From: Ottelia alismoides
Lineage: Eukaryota; Streptophyta; Magnoliopsida; Alismatales; Hydrocharitaceae
Assembly (NCBI GenBank): GCA_037367405.1
Contig: JAZKJV010006940.1
Span: forward strand, 186,001-250,000
Reading direction: 5' to 3'
Length of the DNA stretch: 64,000 nt
Shown here: one piece after another, positions 22,560 to 36,329 of the stretch
Numbering within the stretch: the first letter of the stretch is position 1
Layout: each line of letters starts with the position of its first letter
Notes under the pieces: model-generated
The model's input: only the letters and a program-made list of their open reading frames with translations
Databases searched by the model: none
Told to the model about the DNA's origin: nothing
Program-made: the position numbers and the translations under genes

Positions 22560-25500
22560 TTTAGAAGGCATGAGAGGAAAGGGAGGCCTTGGGTACATAT
22601 TTAAAGACTTGAGAGAGGCGGTGGATGAGACCAATCTCTCTTTTTGAGGGATACTAATGTGTCCATAATGCATAGTGATGAATCTCCAGTGTGTCACCTT
22701 TATTCTTTCATTTTGATCTTTAAATCCTAGATAAATGCATGTAAATATCATTATTTTGCATAAATTAACATTCATTAGTTATTGTAAAATATTACATAAA
22801 AGACTGTATCTAAATCCAAAATAAAAGAAAAAAGAAAAGAAAAGAAAAAGAAATAAAATACGAAAGGTATTTTATAACCTTAAACCTCAAGACCTAGACA
22901 TCATGATGATTGGATCGACAAGGAATACAGTAGGGGGATAAGGGTCAAAAATATAATAAAATTCCCAAATTGTTTTACCAAACAATGCATTTTTGGGACC
23001 TAATCAATTCTTTATTATTTATACCTCAGATTAATGAAGTTTGTTCATGAAAGTTGTAGATAAAAATATATAAAAAATACAAAATTTATTTTACACAAAA
23101 AATATGCAGTGTACATTCTACACTCACAATAAAAACCCAAAACCCAAACTTCACAGACACATGTCTCCTCCATATGCACTCAAAATACATCAAAATCACG
23201 TTTAACTGTACACAACTTTAATTAGCTATTTAGTGAAGGTGGTTTCACTTAATTTGGAGTTAGGATACAAAAGTTAGGTTTTGGACCCCTATTGTACCAT
23301 ATACTTGAATAAAACATTCATTTTATTTATTCTTTATATTTTCATAATTTTACATTTTATAATTTTGTAAATATTATTTAAAACTTATGTACGTAATTAA
23401 AATAAAATAAAGCTATTAAAACACACTAAAATAAATAAATAAATGTACTAAAACACATAGATCAACTACTTATGCATATGCTTATATAATTAATACTTCT
23501 TTTTATTTAAGTGTGCATATTAATTCATAAAAATATAATAAAAATATATTTATGTATATTTAAATAAGTTATAAATATAAAAAATAAGTGTATAAAATAA
23601 TAAAATCTAAAATATAAAATAAAAATAAAAAACATACTATATAGGTAGATATACCCATAAATATACATGTAAATATTAACTCATAATAAACAACCTCATA
23701 AAAATAAATAAAAATAAGAATTATATACTATATAAAATAATAGGCATTTTTATTTTATAATCAAAATCTAGTTAATTCATTTATTAATTGTAATCGATTT
23801 TACAAAGTATTTTTTGCTATCTTTTTCCTGGTTGGTCCACGTGGACCAACCAAGAGCCCTCTTTTGTTGACTCGAGTCTAGTATACTTCCCCCTATCTGA
23901 CTCTTGTCAGAACCTCGAGCACCTCACTTCATCGAATTCTATAGGCTATCGTGATCACCAAATCACCTTGAGCTCTTCTTCGATTCTATTCCCATCATGA
24001 TCGTCCTTCACACGCCATCATCAGATTCTATCGATCTCTAACGAGCCACAAAATAATCTCGATCAAAGTTAGCCCTAACCCTTGTTTATGAATAAAAACT
24101 CATTTCATTCTTTGATTCTATGATACCTCTTCGAGTCTTGAATCCCCATGCTTTCTGCATGTGTGTGTTCCCGGTGACAGAGAAAGCACCCCCAAGGTGC
24201 TAGGCGGAGCAAGGAGGAGAGGAGGAGGTCCAAGGCGTCACTCCATTGAGGCCTCTGCTCCTTGGCGAAAACTAGGTTTGAGTTGCGCCCTTTATTCAAT
24301 TTTAAGTAGTTTTAGTTAGTGTAATTTCATTCCCGTCATTTATTTTGCAATTAGATCTGTAGCTTAGGATAAAATTCAATTAGACCGATCGTCGGAGCTC
24401 ACTACTCCGGCCATGTTTCATCGTGAATCCAACATGTTCTGATCCCTCTACCACTCCCATTTTCTTCCCTCTCGCATGTTGCACCCATTCCACCTTTCGA
24501 TCCATCCTCATCCTGCATGGATCAGTGAATCAGAGCTCCTTCGTCGTCTCTTGCTGGAGCTCCTCCATCTCGCTCACTTTCCATGTGCATCAGCTTCCAG
24601 ATGGGTCGAGGAGCATCGCCTCGAGCCCCCAAGCTTTTATCTGCAAGTTGTAGTTCCAAGGGACCTGTATTAGATCAACTTTGATCCTGCAAAGGAGCTA
24701 AAGGTGCTCGAGACTTCGATGAGCTCCATGCTCCTTTACAGCGGGTCCCAGACCTTCTTGCCGGTGCCACTCGAAGCGAAATGCTCCCTATAAGATGATG
24801 GACCAATCGACGTGAAGAATGAAGACCAGAGTTAGGAGGAACACTCGATCAAAGCAAGGGCAAGGGGATGTTCTTCCTTATTCTTGCTCCGAACCCTAGC
24901 GCCGTCTGATGCCAGGCACGACCCAGATCTAATCCGGGACGTTGATTCCACACGAAACGTTGCCCAAGCTCCATTGTCCGATGCACTTAAGTACACCCTT
25001 GTGACGCACTGATCGCCGCACAGTCCGTGCCTGTTAGGGGTAATTTGCATCTTCCCCCTTTTTGTTTATTGTAATTCAATCCTACAAATATTTAAAACTG
25101 GTATATATTTTGTGTAAAAACTGCAAGGAGGCCCTCAGCTTTTAGTGATTTTGCACTTGGGTCCACACCAGCTCACCTCACGTGGTGTGCCACGTGAAAT
25201 GGGATTTTTACGGGCATGCCCTCCAGCCTTCTTTTATTTGTTTTTCATCCAAAAAATTGTATATTTCGTGTTAAATTTTGCGGAAAATTGTGTAGAAGGA
25301 CATGAGATTTATTTATTTTGCATTTGTACTCCTCCAAGGCGGGATTAATTTGAATATATGTGGACTAATTGAATATTCGCCCTTGAATTTATTTTTTGGG
25401 TTTGCAAATGCATGGGTACTTGTTTTTATTTGCAACTTGGTCCATGTCAGCTAATTGTTTTATTTATCTTATTTCTTTTATTAAAAATAATTCCTGTTTG

Positions 25501-26538
25501 AATTAAATTTTGGGAAATTTTGTGTATATGCCTGGAATGATGCTACTTCACACCCTAATTCTTATTTTTACATTTTTTGCATTTTTTCATTTATTAAACT
25601 TCAAATAGTGACCTTATTTTCCCTGTATAACTTTAAAATTCCAAAAAATATAAAACCTTTTTGAAAAAAATCAAAAAAAAAAATATTTTGCTTATTATTG
25701 TATTTTAGTACTCCGGTCCAAAAATCCCTAAAAATAAAAAAGGAAATCACTAGAAATTAAGAAGCTCTAAAATCCTTATAAAAATTGTAAAAAATCTTTT
25801 AAAAATCCAAAAATATTTTTGTCTCTGAATTTATTTATTTCTTTATTATCTATTAAAAATAGTTTCAAAAATTTTTGACTCTATTTATTTATTTTGAAAT
25901 TTCAAATCAATTCAGCCATTAGTCACTTTTTTTTCTTTTTTTCAACTTTAAAAATACATAAAATTACTAATATATTGAAAAATAAAAAAATTAAAAATAT
26001 AAAAGTGCAAAAAATATTTTATTATACACAATTTTAGTTATTTTTAGTTGAATTTATAAATATATTACCCTATAAGTTGCATATTGTTATATATAAACCT
26101 TTATTATATATTAAAAAGAAAAGGAAAATAAAAAGCAGAAACTTATAAAAAGAAAAGAAAATTTTATAAAAATGAATATATATATATATATATAATATAA
26201 AAAAGAATTATTTTATTTAATTTAAAAACTCATAAATCCATTAAGTCGTCGATTATAAGAGTGAATATTGTACAAAATATGCTTATATTATTTATTCATT
26301 ATTTATCTATAAATAATATACCTGCTACACTGACTTATCTCCCTATATTCGACGCTAACATATACACACATTTTTGTAGAGTTAAATAAAATAAATTTTC
26401 TCTCCACACGCTTTGCATTTCGTTAATCGTTGATTGTGGGTTAATTTTTGTTTGAATCGCAGTTTCTTAGGGGTTACACAACGATTTTGTCTTTGCCTTG
26501 TGAGGACATATTAGACCCGCGAGAAAATTCGTTCAACA
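22560..26538 (+). mobile_element. 5' LTR of Ty3/gypsy element G1 (Tat/Athila-like, about 4 kb)
   Basis: The right end is firm: ...GTTCAACA at 26538, two bases before a gypsy primer-binding site. The left end is approximate (22560-22690). The LTR is very AT-rich with a GC-richer centre (23880-25050). It contains a palindromic GGTTGGTCCACGTGGACCAA at 23832-23851 and CACGTGG/CACGTGAA at about 25178-25200. LTRs of several kb occur in Tat/Ogre/Retand lineages. A reverse-oriented relative lies at 14873-18710. Confidence 0.65.
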
Positions 26539-26540
26539 AA

Positions 26541-26557
26541 TGGCGTTGTTGCTGTGG
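26541..26557 (+). other. Primer-binding site of G1
   Basis: TGGCGTTGTTGCTGTGG is a degenerate form of TGGCGCCGTTGCCGGGG, the site used by Athila/Tat-type gypsy elements. It starts two bases after the LTR end. The differences are mostly C-to-T, as expected of an old methylated element. Confidence 0.75.
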
Positions 26558-28809
26558 AGAAACGGAGTGTAGCATCTTTTTTGTACATATTTGTCTACAC
26601 AACTTCTCTTTCTATTCATTTACCTTTACTTGTTGATTTATTGATTATCTATGCTAATACAACTCTTTGTTGTGTTTGATGTGAGGGCTCGATATGCGAG
26701 AATGACTTCTTAGGAGGTCAATGCAACCAAGCTTGATGGAGACTGACCTTCTTGTCCTGACCAGTAGGAAATGTAGCAGACAAAGCAAGGAGCCTTGTAG
26801 CATAGATTCTAGCTTAGATTTTATTTTTATTTTGTGAGGAGAGTGCCATTCATGTATTTTTTGTAAATGATTTGTAATATTTTGGACTTGGACAATGCTC
26901 TACCTACGAGGTCCAGTGCACAGGTGATTGTTCACATGGGGGCCTCATCACATATTTTTCGTATTTTTTACCTTTATTTTATTTTGTTTCTCACGATTAA
27001 AGCTTTCTGCCTTAATTTTCATTTGTTTTATGTGATTGGAGCCACTGGATCTAGGCTTGCTTTCATCGGTAGCTAGGTCCAAACACCTAGTAGAAGCATG
27101 TACCTATAGTGATTTACGTTTGGACTTAGTCAAATAATTAATTACAAACTTCTTGAATTTGGAACCACACGTTGTGAGGGACTCCGTACAGTGCTTGCAT
27201 GACCAATTGTATGGGGCACCAAGGAATCCCGAAGACCAGACACTTAGGATCCACTTTTGAGAAGTTTGCATTTGGTTCTTCCCGATAATAGCAAGTATTG
27301 TTTAGGACAGTTTCATCGCTTGCATATTGCCATGTAGTGTAAATATTTCAATTCTACCTTGCATCCCACATGAAGAACGCTGAGAAGCACTGTAAGTCTT
27401 CGTACTTTGCATGCATCATTATTCACTAAGGTGAGATTTCCATCTCAGTGACAACTTGCATTGCTTTTCCACCTTCTCTCATTGTGTTTATATCATTTAT
27501 GACTCAGAAGAAAATACAAAAAAATTGATAGGCGGATTGCTTTGAAAAAAACTCAAAAAAAAGTGAAACCTAAAAATTCCAAAACTAGGGGATTGCTAAA
27601 TAAACTTAGACCTTAATTAAAATCTGTAATGGACTTCATTGTTTTGGGTTCACAAAGCTCTCATTGTTTTCAAACACCTTACATACAAAACGAGGTGTGA
27701 CCCCTAAGGATTAGAGCTGAAAACCCGTTCTGTGGTGCCTTGATTATCACATGGGTGCGGAGAAGTACATGTACTTCTATTGTTGGACGAGTTGGACTTG
27801 GTCAACGATGGTATTCCCACCTTCTATGGAATACTGACCCTGTCCGAAGTACCGAGCTTAGGCTACGCCCTTATGGGGGTGTCTGTCTCATCGTCTCGCG
27901 TTCGAGTAGGGCCTTGCATGCTCATGGGTGATTCTGTTGCGAGCGTGGTCCGAAGTATTAGATTTGCCATTATCGGCTTCCTCTCTCTTATTTTTTGACT
28001 GAGTAGCTACCTAGGCACGAGATCAAGGACCTTTAAGCATGCATAACACATGTTACAATGGAGGTGGAAGAAGTACGGGATACTTTTTCGATAATACACA
28101 CACTCCTATAGGATTAGATGATAAGGACTAGTTATTATATTTGCTCGAAACAACAAAAAATTTGAAAAGATGAAAATAACCGATCTCTTACGACTTCACA
28201 TTGTGTTGAGTTGGTAAACCAAATTTTGTATTGTGTTTATATGGATCTAGATTAAAGTTCAAAGATCATGTCCCGTACAATAGTGCAAATTTTGTTCATG
28301 CCTTTTCCTTTTTGACCCCTTGCTCACATTGGGACTTCTACTATTTTGCACTCTTCTTATTCCTTGTTGACCATCATATCTTTCTTCGTGCAACAATCTT
28401 CCTATTGTTCCTCCAAGATGTCGACTCATGGATGGTTCAATCAGGACTCTACTGAGATGCACATTGATTCCATGAATTTGGCATCTTCAATAAATTCGAG
28501 GCGATTCCCAAGAACCTAGTTCGGATCTTGTGGACCAATCTCCAGAGTCCCTGTCTTCTTTCCTTTCTGCTTCCTTAATAAGTTGGGACCGCTATTTTCC
28601 CATCACCACCCATTATGGATGGAGTTCGATTACAATACACATCAAATACTTCATTCATAGCTATCTGATATTGACCCTAATCTCATATTCATCTAGTTAG
28701 CTGGTGCTCAATTTTACAATTGATATGATTGGATACCTTTCATATTGCATATTGAAGTCGGAACCTGGATCCCAATCTGGAATTTGTGTCATCTGATTCA
28801 GTCTCTGAG
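26558..28809 (+). other. G1 untranslated leader
   Basis: About 2.25 kb lie between the primer-binding site and the gag start. No open frame of note belongs to a known domain. Long leaders are normal in Tat/Athila elements. Confidence 0.55.
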
Positions 28810-30767
28810 ATGGATCCTCCAAGCGGGAAGGGAAAAGGAAAGACACATCCACAGATGGAGTAGGGCCCAACACCTGATCAGAATCAAATGAATGCCCAGT
28901 TACTCACATCCATCCAAGCAATCCAACAATAGCTAACTGAACAAGCACTGGCCCAGACTGCATTTCAAGAGATGCTGAATGATTTGAGGAACAGACCGGG
29001 AGGAGGGGGAATAGAAGATGAACTACCTTGTAATGATTGAGAGGAAGAATAAGTACTTGAAGTTCCAAAGATTACACTGAAACAGACTGACAATCCTGGA
29101 GATAGCCATATGACCAAGTGGATACGAATTCCACCGGTGCATGCCCACTTAAGCTCAAGCCTCAACTCCTTGCTCTTCTTCCCACCTTTCATGGAAATAC
29201 TAATGAGGAACCCTACATTCACCTATAGTAGTTTGCTCGCATTTGTGGAACCATGCACTACCCTGACATCATGTTAGGTGTAGTCAAGATGACGTTGTTT
29301 TCCTTCAGTCCCCAAGACAAGACCCTGTGCTAGGTCAACCATTTAGGGAAGGTCGCGATGACCTGGGAGGACCTTAAGTCTACATTCCTCCACAAGTATG
29401 CGAGCCCGTATCAACAACTTCTCCCAGGCTACCCACGAGTCTGTTCATGAAGCGTAGGAGTGATTCAATGATCTGCAAGAAAAATTCCCCCACCATGATA
29501 TATCGAAGACCAGCTTAGTACAACACTTCTTTGGTGGCCTGACTACTGAGACTCAGAGGCTAGTGGACGCTGCCTGTGGTGGACCCCATTTTAATAAGGT
29601 TGAAGATTTTGTCTGGCATATATTTGAGTAAATGGTCGAAGGAGAGGTCTCCCTCTCTTCATCCCGTGTATACCAAAAGCAACCCCAAATCCTCAACAAG
29701 GCTGTCCACATGGCAACATCTCATGAAGCAGACAAAGATGAAAGCTCCAACCTTAGTATCATCGGGGGCCATTTGTCCAAAGTAGACATCATTGTAAAAC
29801 GATCACATGATCTCCAAAAACTAGCGGTGATCAAACAAAGAACCCATTATCTGGACAAGTTGGATCAAATCACCAAGAAACAGGAGTTACTGGTGAGTAC
29901 CTCGATGACCCCATCTTCTGAGACTTCAGCTGAGAAGAAAGAAGAGAAGCCCTCACAAAATTAGCCTCAACCCAGTCCAAAGCAGTTGGTAGTCCAGTAC
30001 GTGTACTACGTGCAGGCTCCCGAACATGCCCCACCGCAATAGTAGTTGGTGGTATATCAGCCAGACCACCAGTCCTCATATGATCCAGTTCCCACCGCCA
30101 CCCTAGATACAAGAAGTAAACTACATATGGAACAATGATTGACACGTCCTGGTGGACAACCATAGGGTCAGTCTTTTGTCATTCGGCTGACCAACTTCAG
30201 GGTGGTAGATATGTCCAGCATCACCAACAACCTCAGCATCACAGGTCTTTGCAGTATTACAATAATTGAAGATAAAACCAACCTCACCAGCAGTTGCAGT
30301 ACCTTCAATCGTATAACTCTTATGCGGATTCTCCATATCAATAGTATCATCCTCCTCCACATAAGCAATATCATCGTCCTCCTCCTCCTCAGCATCATCA
30401 GAACAACAACCAGCAGTCGCCACAACATTATCAGTCTCAGCATGGTCAGCACGCTGAACCATCTGAGGTAGTTCCCATGAACTCAACCCTCGATTGTTTG
30501 GCTCAACTGGTAAAGAGCCTTACCGAGACGAGCCAGAAGCTGGATGACCTGACCGCGGATAAAAACTCCTATCCCGATGCAGGTCGAAGCTAACCCCAAT
30601 AACTTTAAGACAAAAGATCATGTAGTGCGTGATGTCCCGTCCAATCCTACAGAGACATATAACCATAATTTCGTTTTGTCTAATGCTATTACTCTCAGGA
30701 GCAACAGAACTTTGCCACCGTCTGCCACTATCAGGGGAAAGAATAAAGCATCGTATGACGAATCATC
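28810..30767 (+). pseudogene. G1 gag pseudogene (left part of the gypsy coding region)
   Basis: ATG at 28810 opens a frame that soon hits a stop. Further fragments show gag features in order: a retrotrans_gag-like core at about 29140-29590 (MTWEDLKSTFLHKY near 29365, then LVQHFFGGLTTETQRLVDAA near 29520), a coiled Lys/Glu-rich tail to 29964, a His/Gln/Asn-rich low-complexity stretch at 30330-30460, and NAITLRSN near 30685, the motif that marks the gag-protease junction of Athila/Tat elements. Gag would form the capsid. Many stops and frameshifts make it non-functional. The copia element E1 interrupts it at 30768. Confidence 0.8.
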
Positions 30768-32874
30768 TATTGAACATGCGAGCCCGTGATGAGCCATTAT
30801 GCAATAAATGTTATTGCAAATATCATTCTCTGATCTGAAATGAAGAATAACTAATTTGATAATAGTCCCCTTAGTACAATTAGGGTTATGTAACATAGCC
30901 ATCTTGATGATCATACTACTATTGATTCAATTATTGAATCATATAGGTTGGTGCTTGGGTGAATATCTAAAGAGTTAGATTGATGACTCATCAAGCACCG
31001 TCAAATGATTATTAAGAGATGATCTCCAGCCTGAGAAGGAGATGGCAATCCTTCTCCAAAGGCTGATATCTAACCGACCTCTTGATGCAGGTCCTCTGCA
31101 TAGGAATAGAGATTCTAGGCATTAAATAAGTTAGGTCAAAGAGCTGACTTAACAAGATCGAGATAACCAAAGACCTATGCCTATGTTATCACAATATAAG
31201 CACGCATCCTTTGATCGGAAACATATGTGTTACTATATGTCTGAGTATGTACATTTGGCAAACCAAAGAGGTTGATGACCTAACCGAGGTCTATACACCA
31301 GCGTACTGGTGTGCATGCAAGAGCATATGAGTTATACGATCTCTCAAAGGGATCATATAGGTTCATTGATGATCCAGAAGACATGCTCTCACTCATGAGA
31401 TATTGGGAAGATCAAATTCCGTGCATGATCATCTCGCTTTGGAAGCTTGATTGAATTTATAAGGTTTGATATATGCTTTTGGAAAGTATATGATCAACAC
31501 CTAGGTATGACATATGCTTTTGGAAATTATATGATCGATATCAACTCCCAATGATTGAATGAGAAACTTAATGATAAAACCCTGCAGGAGACAATCTAAA
31601 AGAGATCTAAAACTTTGGATTTACTCTGGATCTTCCAGTATGTAGGATGTGCATGTATTGGGAATACATGAGGGTGTTGTGATCATAAACGACTATAAAA
31701 CCATGACGCTTCCATTCCGAGAGAGTGATGACACATGTCTGGATTTTAGTGACTCCTCTCATAGGGAAGTAATATGATCTTGGTCCAAAGGTTGGACCTT
31801 AATCTGAATGTGATTCAGATACAATGAGAATATTAGATTTGTGGTCTTTATTTAATCAAACATCTATAAGAGGTCCACGAGATCTGGATTTGAGATGCGA
31901 TCTCAATATCCAAGTCACTATACATGGAACAATACAATCGCCCTGTCCTTATCTCTAAGTATCTGCGGAGAAAGTGCATTATTCTAGAAAGGGTTAAAGG
32001 ATAATTTCACTGTTGATATATGTATACGAGCATTGAGAAAATGGATAACTAAATGTGATTTAATTATCATGAATACTAAGGAGAGTTATCTAAGATAATT
32101 AAATGTGATTTAATTATCAAATATGTGAATAATCTGAATATGATTCATGTTATTTGAGCACATGAGAATAGAGATCCAAGATGATTAAATATGATTTAAT
32201 TATCAAGGATATGATTAATGTGGATATCACTATCCACAATAATCATGAATATTATAAATATGATTTATAATACGATGGAAAGATTTAATTGTAAATAGAA
32301 TTACAAATTATATGTTGTTGTGAATAGGATTCACAATGAACAATTAATTGTAAATCTAATTTACATATTATGTTGGATGTATAAATATGATTCATATTTA
32401 TCAATGGCATGATTGATGTTTTCATAAATTTAATTCGGAATTATTTTTGTGAAGATAAATGCAATAATAGTTGTTGTATTTTATCCTATATAATAAATAT
32501 ATATTAAGGAAGGAAAACCCACCAACAAGGTAGTTGTCCACATTGACCAAAGTCAAAGGGGGGACGTCTACCCTCTTTTCAGGGTAGTGTTTGCCTCCCT
32601 CATCATCTATTTATTATTATTGAAATTAAAATGAATTAATTTGTATCTTGATAAAGAGATATAATTAATTTATTTTAATTAAATTTCTTGTTGCAAATTT
32701 GTAGCAACAAATCATGACCATTGATTAATAACCTCTTAGTCTAAACCGTTGGATTAAGAGGGCACGTGGATTGAGATCCAAGTATAAAAGGAAGGGTATC
32801 AACTGCCTTTAGACAACAAATATAATTCCAAGAGGAATTAAAACTCTCTCCCCCACTCTCTCTACACACCAACC

Positions 32875-32905
<31 letters not shown>

Positions 32906-33386
32906 ATTGTGGTTGTCCACCATGGAGCCCTAGAGAGAGTCGCCATCACCGCAGCATCGTTGTTATGCTGCCAGATTGTTTGCTCGTGGATCTCTATCTC
33001 TTTCAGTGTGCCTCACTCATGAAGAAGACACCGGATCTTGTGTGACGAGATCAGGAGATTTGCCGCTTGGATCATCAACATGGATTACGAGGAGCACACG
33101 TCTCATCAACACGCTCGCAAGCGTCTCCTCCGTTGGATCGGACTTGAGACAGGAGGTCTCTTTGTTTAGAGACTTGATCGCAACCACACTTCAAGAGGTA
33201 AACTTAATACTTGTTTATGGTTTAGATGAAAGGATCCGAGAAGTATTCTTGGATCATGCGATTTCATCGTTGAAATTTTGTAAATATTGCTGCCTCGAGC
33301 AACTAGTACGACTAGTTGCTCCCGATCGCATATGATACGATCCCCACGCTTCCATGATGTACTTACGGATTTTCTCACATCCTTCA
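30768..33386 (+). mobile_element. E1 5' LTR
   Basis: It starts TATTGAACATGCGAG (family start TGTTGGACATGCGAG) and ends TCCTTCA. The promoter box is AGTATAAAAG at 32781-32790, followed by a CT/CA microsatellite at 32866-32905 in the presumed transcribed leader. Confidence 0.85.
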
Positions 33387-33388
33387 AG

Positions 33389-33400
33389 TGGTATTAGATC
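33389..33400 (+). other. E1 primer-binding site (degenerate)
   Basis: TGGTATTAGATC corresponds to TGGTATCAGAGC of E2, with two changes. It is complementary to initiator tRNA-Met. Confidence 0.75.
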
Positions 33401-34555
33401 CATATGTCGGAGGTTTTGGATATGATCCATAAACCTAAGATGACTTGAGCATTGTTTGGTTGTGATGTTTCATCGCATTTCATTCACGCAACCCTGTTTA
33501 GTGTGTTTATCATCCTGCTTAAAATTGTTTAAACATGTTATTATCACTTGGATAATGATTCCCATTAAATAAAGAAACTGTGAGATTTGAGTTTGCGTGA
33601 TTTGTAATACGATTGCTTGAGTTATGATCATTTTAATGAACATGTATCCGCTATTTCGGGGAAGATATATCTTAACGTAATTAAAGAGTTAATCACGGTT
33701 TTAAAATACCTAGAATGTGTGCAAATAACTTAGATTCTATTTTAAATCAAATTAGCAAACTATAAAAACTTATTTTTCTTGATTTGTATTTAAATTGATT
33801 AAGATATGCTAATTTTAGTAAGCAGGGGGTCACTATTGGAAATTGCATACTGTATCATGAACCTTGTGATTGTCATTCAATTGAATTAATGGAAATTAAT
33901 GCTTAATTTTCCGGAATAATTATTGATGAATATTTGTGAAATAGTTAAAGATGATTATTATTTCCTTGAATGACACTGACCATAATCAACTTGATTAGAT
34001 ATGATCTACATCTCAATTGGTTACATGAACCTTCCAACAAACATTGATGCTTGTATAGGATTAGAGATTTGTTTAGCAATCTCCTTATAATGTTAATCAA
34101 AAATATTTTGATTATTATTATATGGTGTAACTTTGGTTGAATGATCGATTATCATCTAAAGTACAAAGTGATCAATTGGTATTATCCTCACCTGAGGCGG
34201 ATATGGTGTCTAGTCGAAGAGCGTTGGGGTAGCAGGTTGCTCCGTGAGCGGTCTATCCCACTTTCGTCGATACTGACCATGACAACAGGTAAGGAAGGGA
34301 TAATGTTTGAAGGGATCATGATGTATTTTTCTGATTATTAAAATTTAAATAATACATATTTTGAGATTATACCATCCTTCAAGTAACAATTAAAATTATT
34401 TGTTGGTTTAATTGACTAGATTAATAATTGATTTAATATGATTAAATTAAGTATATCCAATTAAACACTCTATTGTGAATAGAGTTGTTATTTCCTTTGG
34501 AGGAATTAATTATGTGAATATGATTCATAATAACTAATTTGAATTTGAACATGAT

Positions 34556-34771
34556 ATGGAGGATCACATAAGTGACATCCATGGTCTCCCGTCAAGGCGA
34601 AGGGTTCCGTCGTTAGGGATCGTATGTAGGAGACGCATGTCCGAAGTGACGGTTCTTGCATACAAGCGCATCTGGATCGGGTTCTTTACTTCTCGAAAGA
34701 GTAAGGTCATATGCGTAGTGACCCCAATATCGGGTCCTCATATTATTGGGGTGATATTGGATTGTGTATAA
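34556..34771 (+). CDS. Small ORF in the E1 leader, conserved with E2 (71 codons)
   Basis: The frame starts MEDHISDIHGLPSRRRVPSL and ends VILDCV. It has the same length, start and stop as the frame at 47234-47449 in E2, with about 55 of 71 residues identical and no indel. It is basic in its first third (SRRR, CRRR) and carries no domain I recognise. It lies in the long leader where gag should begin, while the pol genes are broken. It may be a real small protein or only a conserved leader RNA. Confidence 0.3.
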   Translation: MEDHISDIHGLPSRRRVPSLGIVCRRRMSEVTVLAYKRIWIGFFTSRKSKVICVVTPISGPHIIGVILDCV

Positions 34772-36329
34772 CGAATTCTAATCATGTTGACAGTTGATTC
34801 AATTAATGATGGGTCAACATCACCTTAGGGGTGGTGGGCCTGGGTGTTAAAGACTGAACTGGGAATGCAAGTTGGACTTGTAAGGCGGAATGTGTTCCCG
34901 CTTCTTTTTATCTGAATTGCAGGTTCTCATATTATTGGGATGTGACAAAGATAAGGAAGGAGATCCCATATCTTGTTTGAGATATAATGGTAAGTATTTC
35001 TCTTACATTGAAAGTGATTAAGGGAATAAACTTTCAATGTTGACAAGGCAAGATAATTTTGATATAAAAATTCCTAAATCAAAGTAATATATATATATAT
35101 ACAAATTTATTATTTTAGATAATCCTCATTAAACCCACTCAATACTATACTCAATAATAACCAGTAAAATATCATGGATCGGATGCATGATCAAGATATT
35201 GTACTTGCAGTTGGACACATATTGTATGTGGTTAGGGTTTATGTGTCCCTATAGTCTTGATCTCTCATCGAATGTACTTTGGAAGTGACATGTCGATGAT
35301 GATCGTAATTGTCAGACAATCCTTATAAAATATAAGAAGATGTTCTAGCATATGTATGTGCTCTTGACATTTAATCATGAATGACATGGTTCTTTGCATT
35401 ATGCAATATGGTGGCTCGATAAGAGATGGTGTATTCAAAATGTTTGAGTACCTACCTGAACCAAAGTCTTTTAGAGTTTAGATTGATGTAGATACGATGA
35501 GTGTCATCATTCTACTGTATATACTAGGTCATTCATGAAGCTGTGTAATATTTATATTGTATGAATTAAATGAATCGTGTATAAATGTTGAAATACTCTT
35601 ATATTGAAATCTTTCTGAATTCAACATAAGAGATCCTTTGTCTTAAGCAATGGTTTTTTATAGATGAAGGAAGCGCAATGGAAGCATGGGTCTGACCCAA
35701 GCAAGAAGGAAAGTCAAGGAGTTGACTTTACAAATGTAATTTCTATATGACATTCAAAGAGTTGGATGAATGTCAACATTGTAATGAGCCGATGTACTAA
35801 TAGTGTGACTATCTTGATTATCTTGGGTCCTTATATAAGGACCCATATAGTGCATCGGAATAATCTACATCTACATATAATCATTGAAATTGACTTTCTT
35901 ATTTGATAAGATCAAAGTCTGATAATTGCATCTCATTCTTCTAATGACACTTGCATTTAGTTTCATATGTGTTAGAAGACTAGAAAATTTGATCATAAGG
36001 TTTAATAATCATCCACATAGATATTGATGCAATTGTTGCAACAATCTCTATTGGATAGATATACCTCATATTTTCAGTGGGAGATCCCTTAGTCTTAGAG
36101 GATGTCTCTATAACCCAAATATTAGAATACACTCATTGTTTATTTCTAAATATTAGAAATAAACATGAATTCTGAAATAGACCTATCATAAAGAGTTATG
36201 ATGGATATATTTTAGATAGTAATCTAACATCTAGTAGACTCTATTAGAAAAGTAATGAATGGTTCATTAACATTTCTAATACTGAAAATCAAACCTTTAA
36301 TGATCAATAGGAGGATGAGATCATTTGAC

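Noticed and set aside
30202..30471. Hydrophobic-looking frames on both strands
   Set aside because: These are shadows of the His/Gln/Asn-rich low-complexity part of G1 gag.
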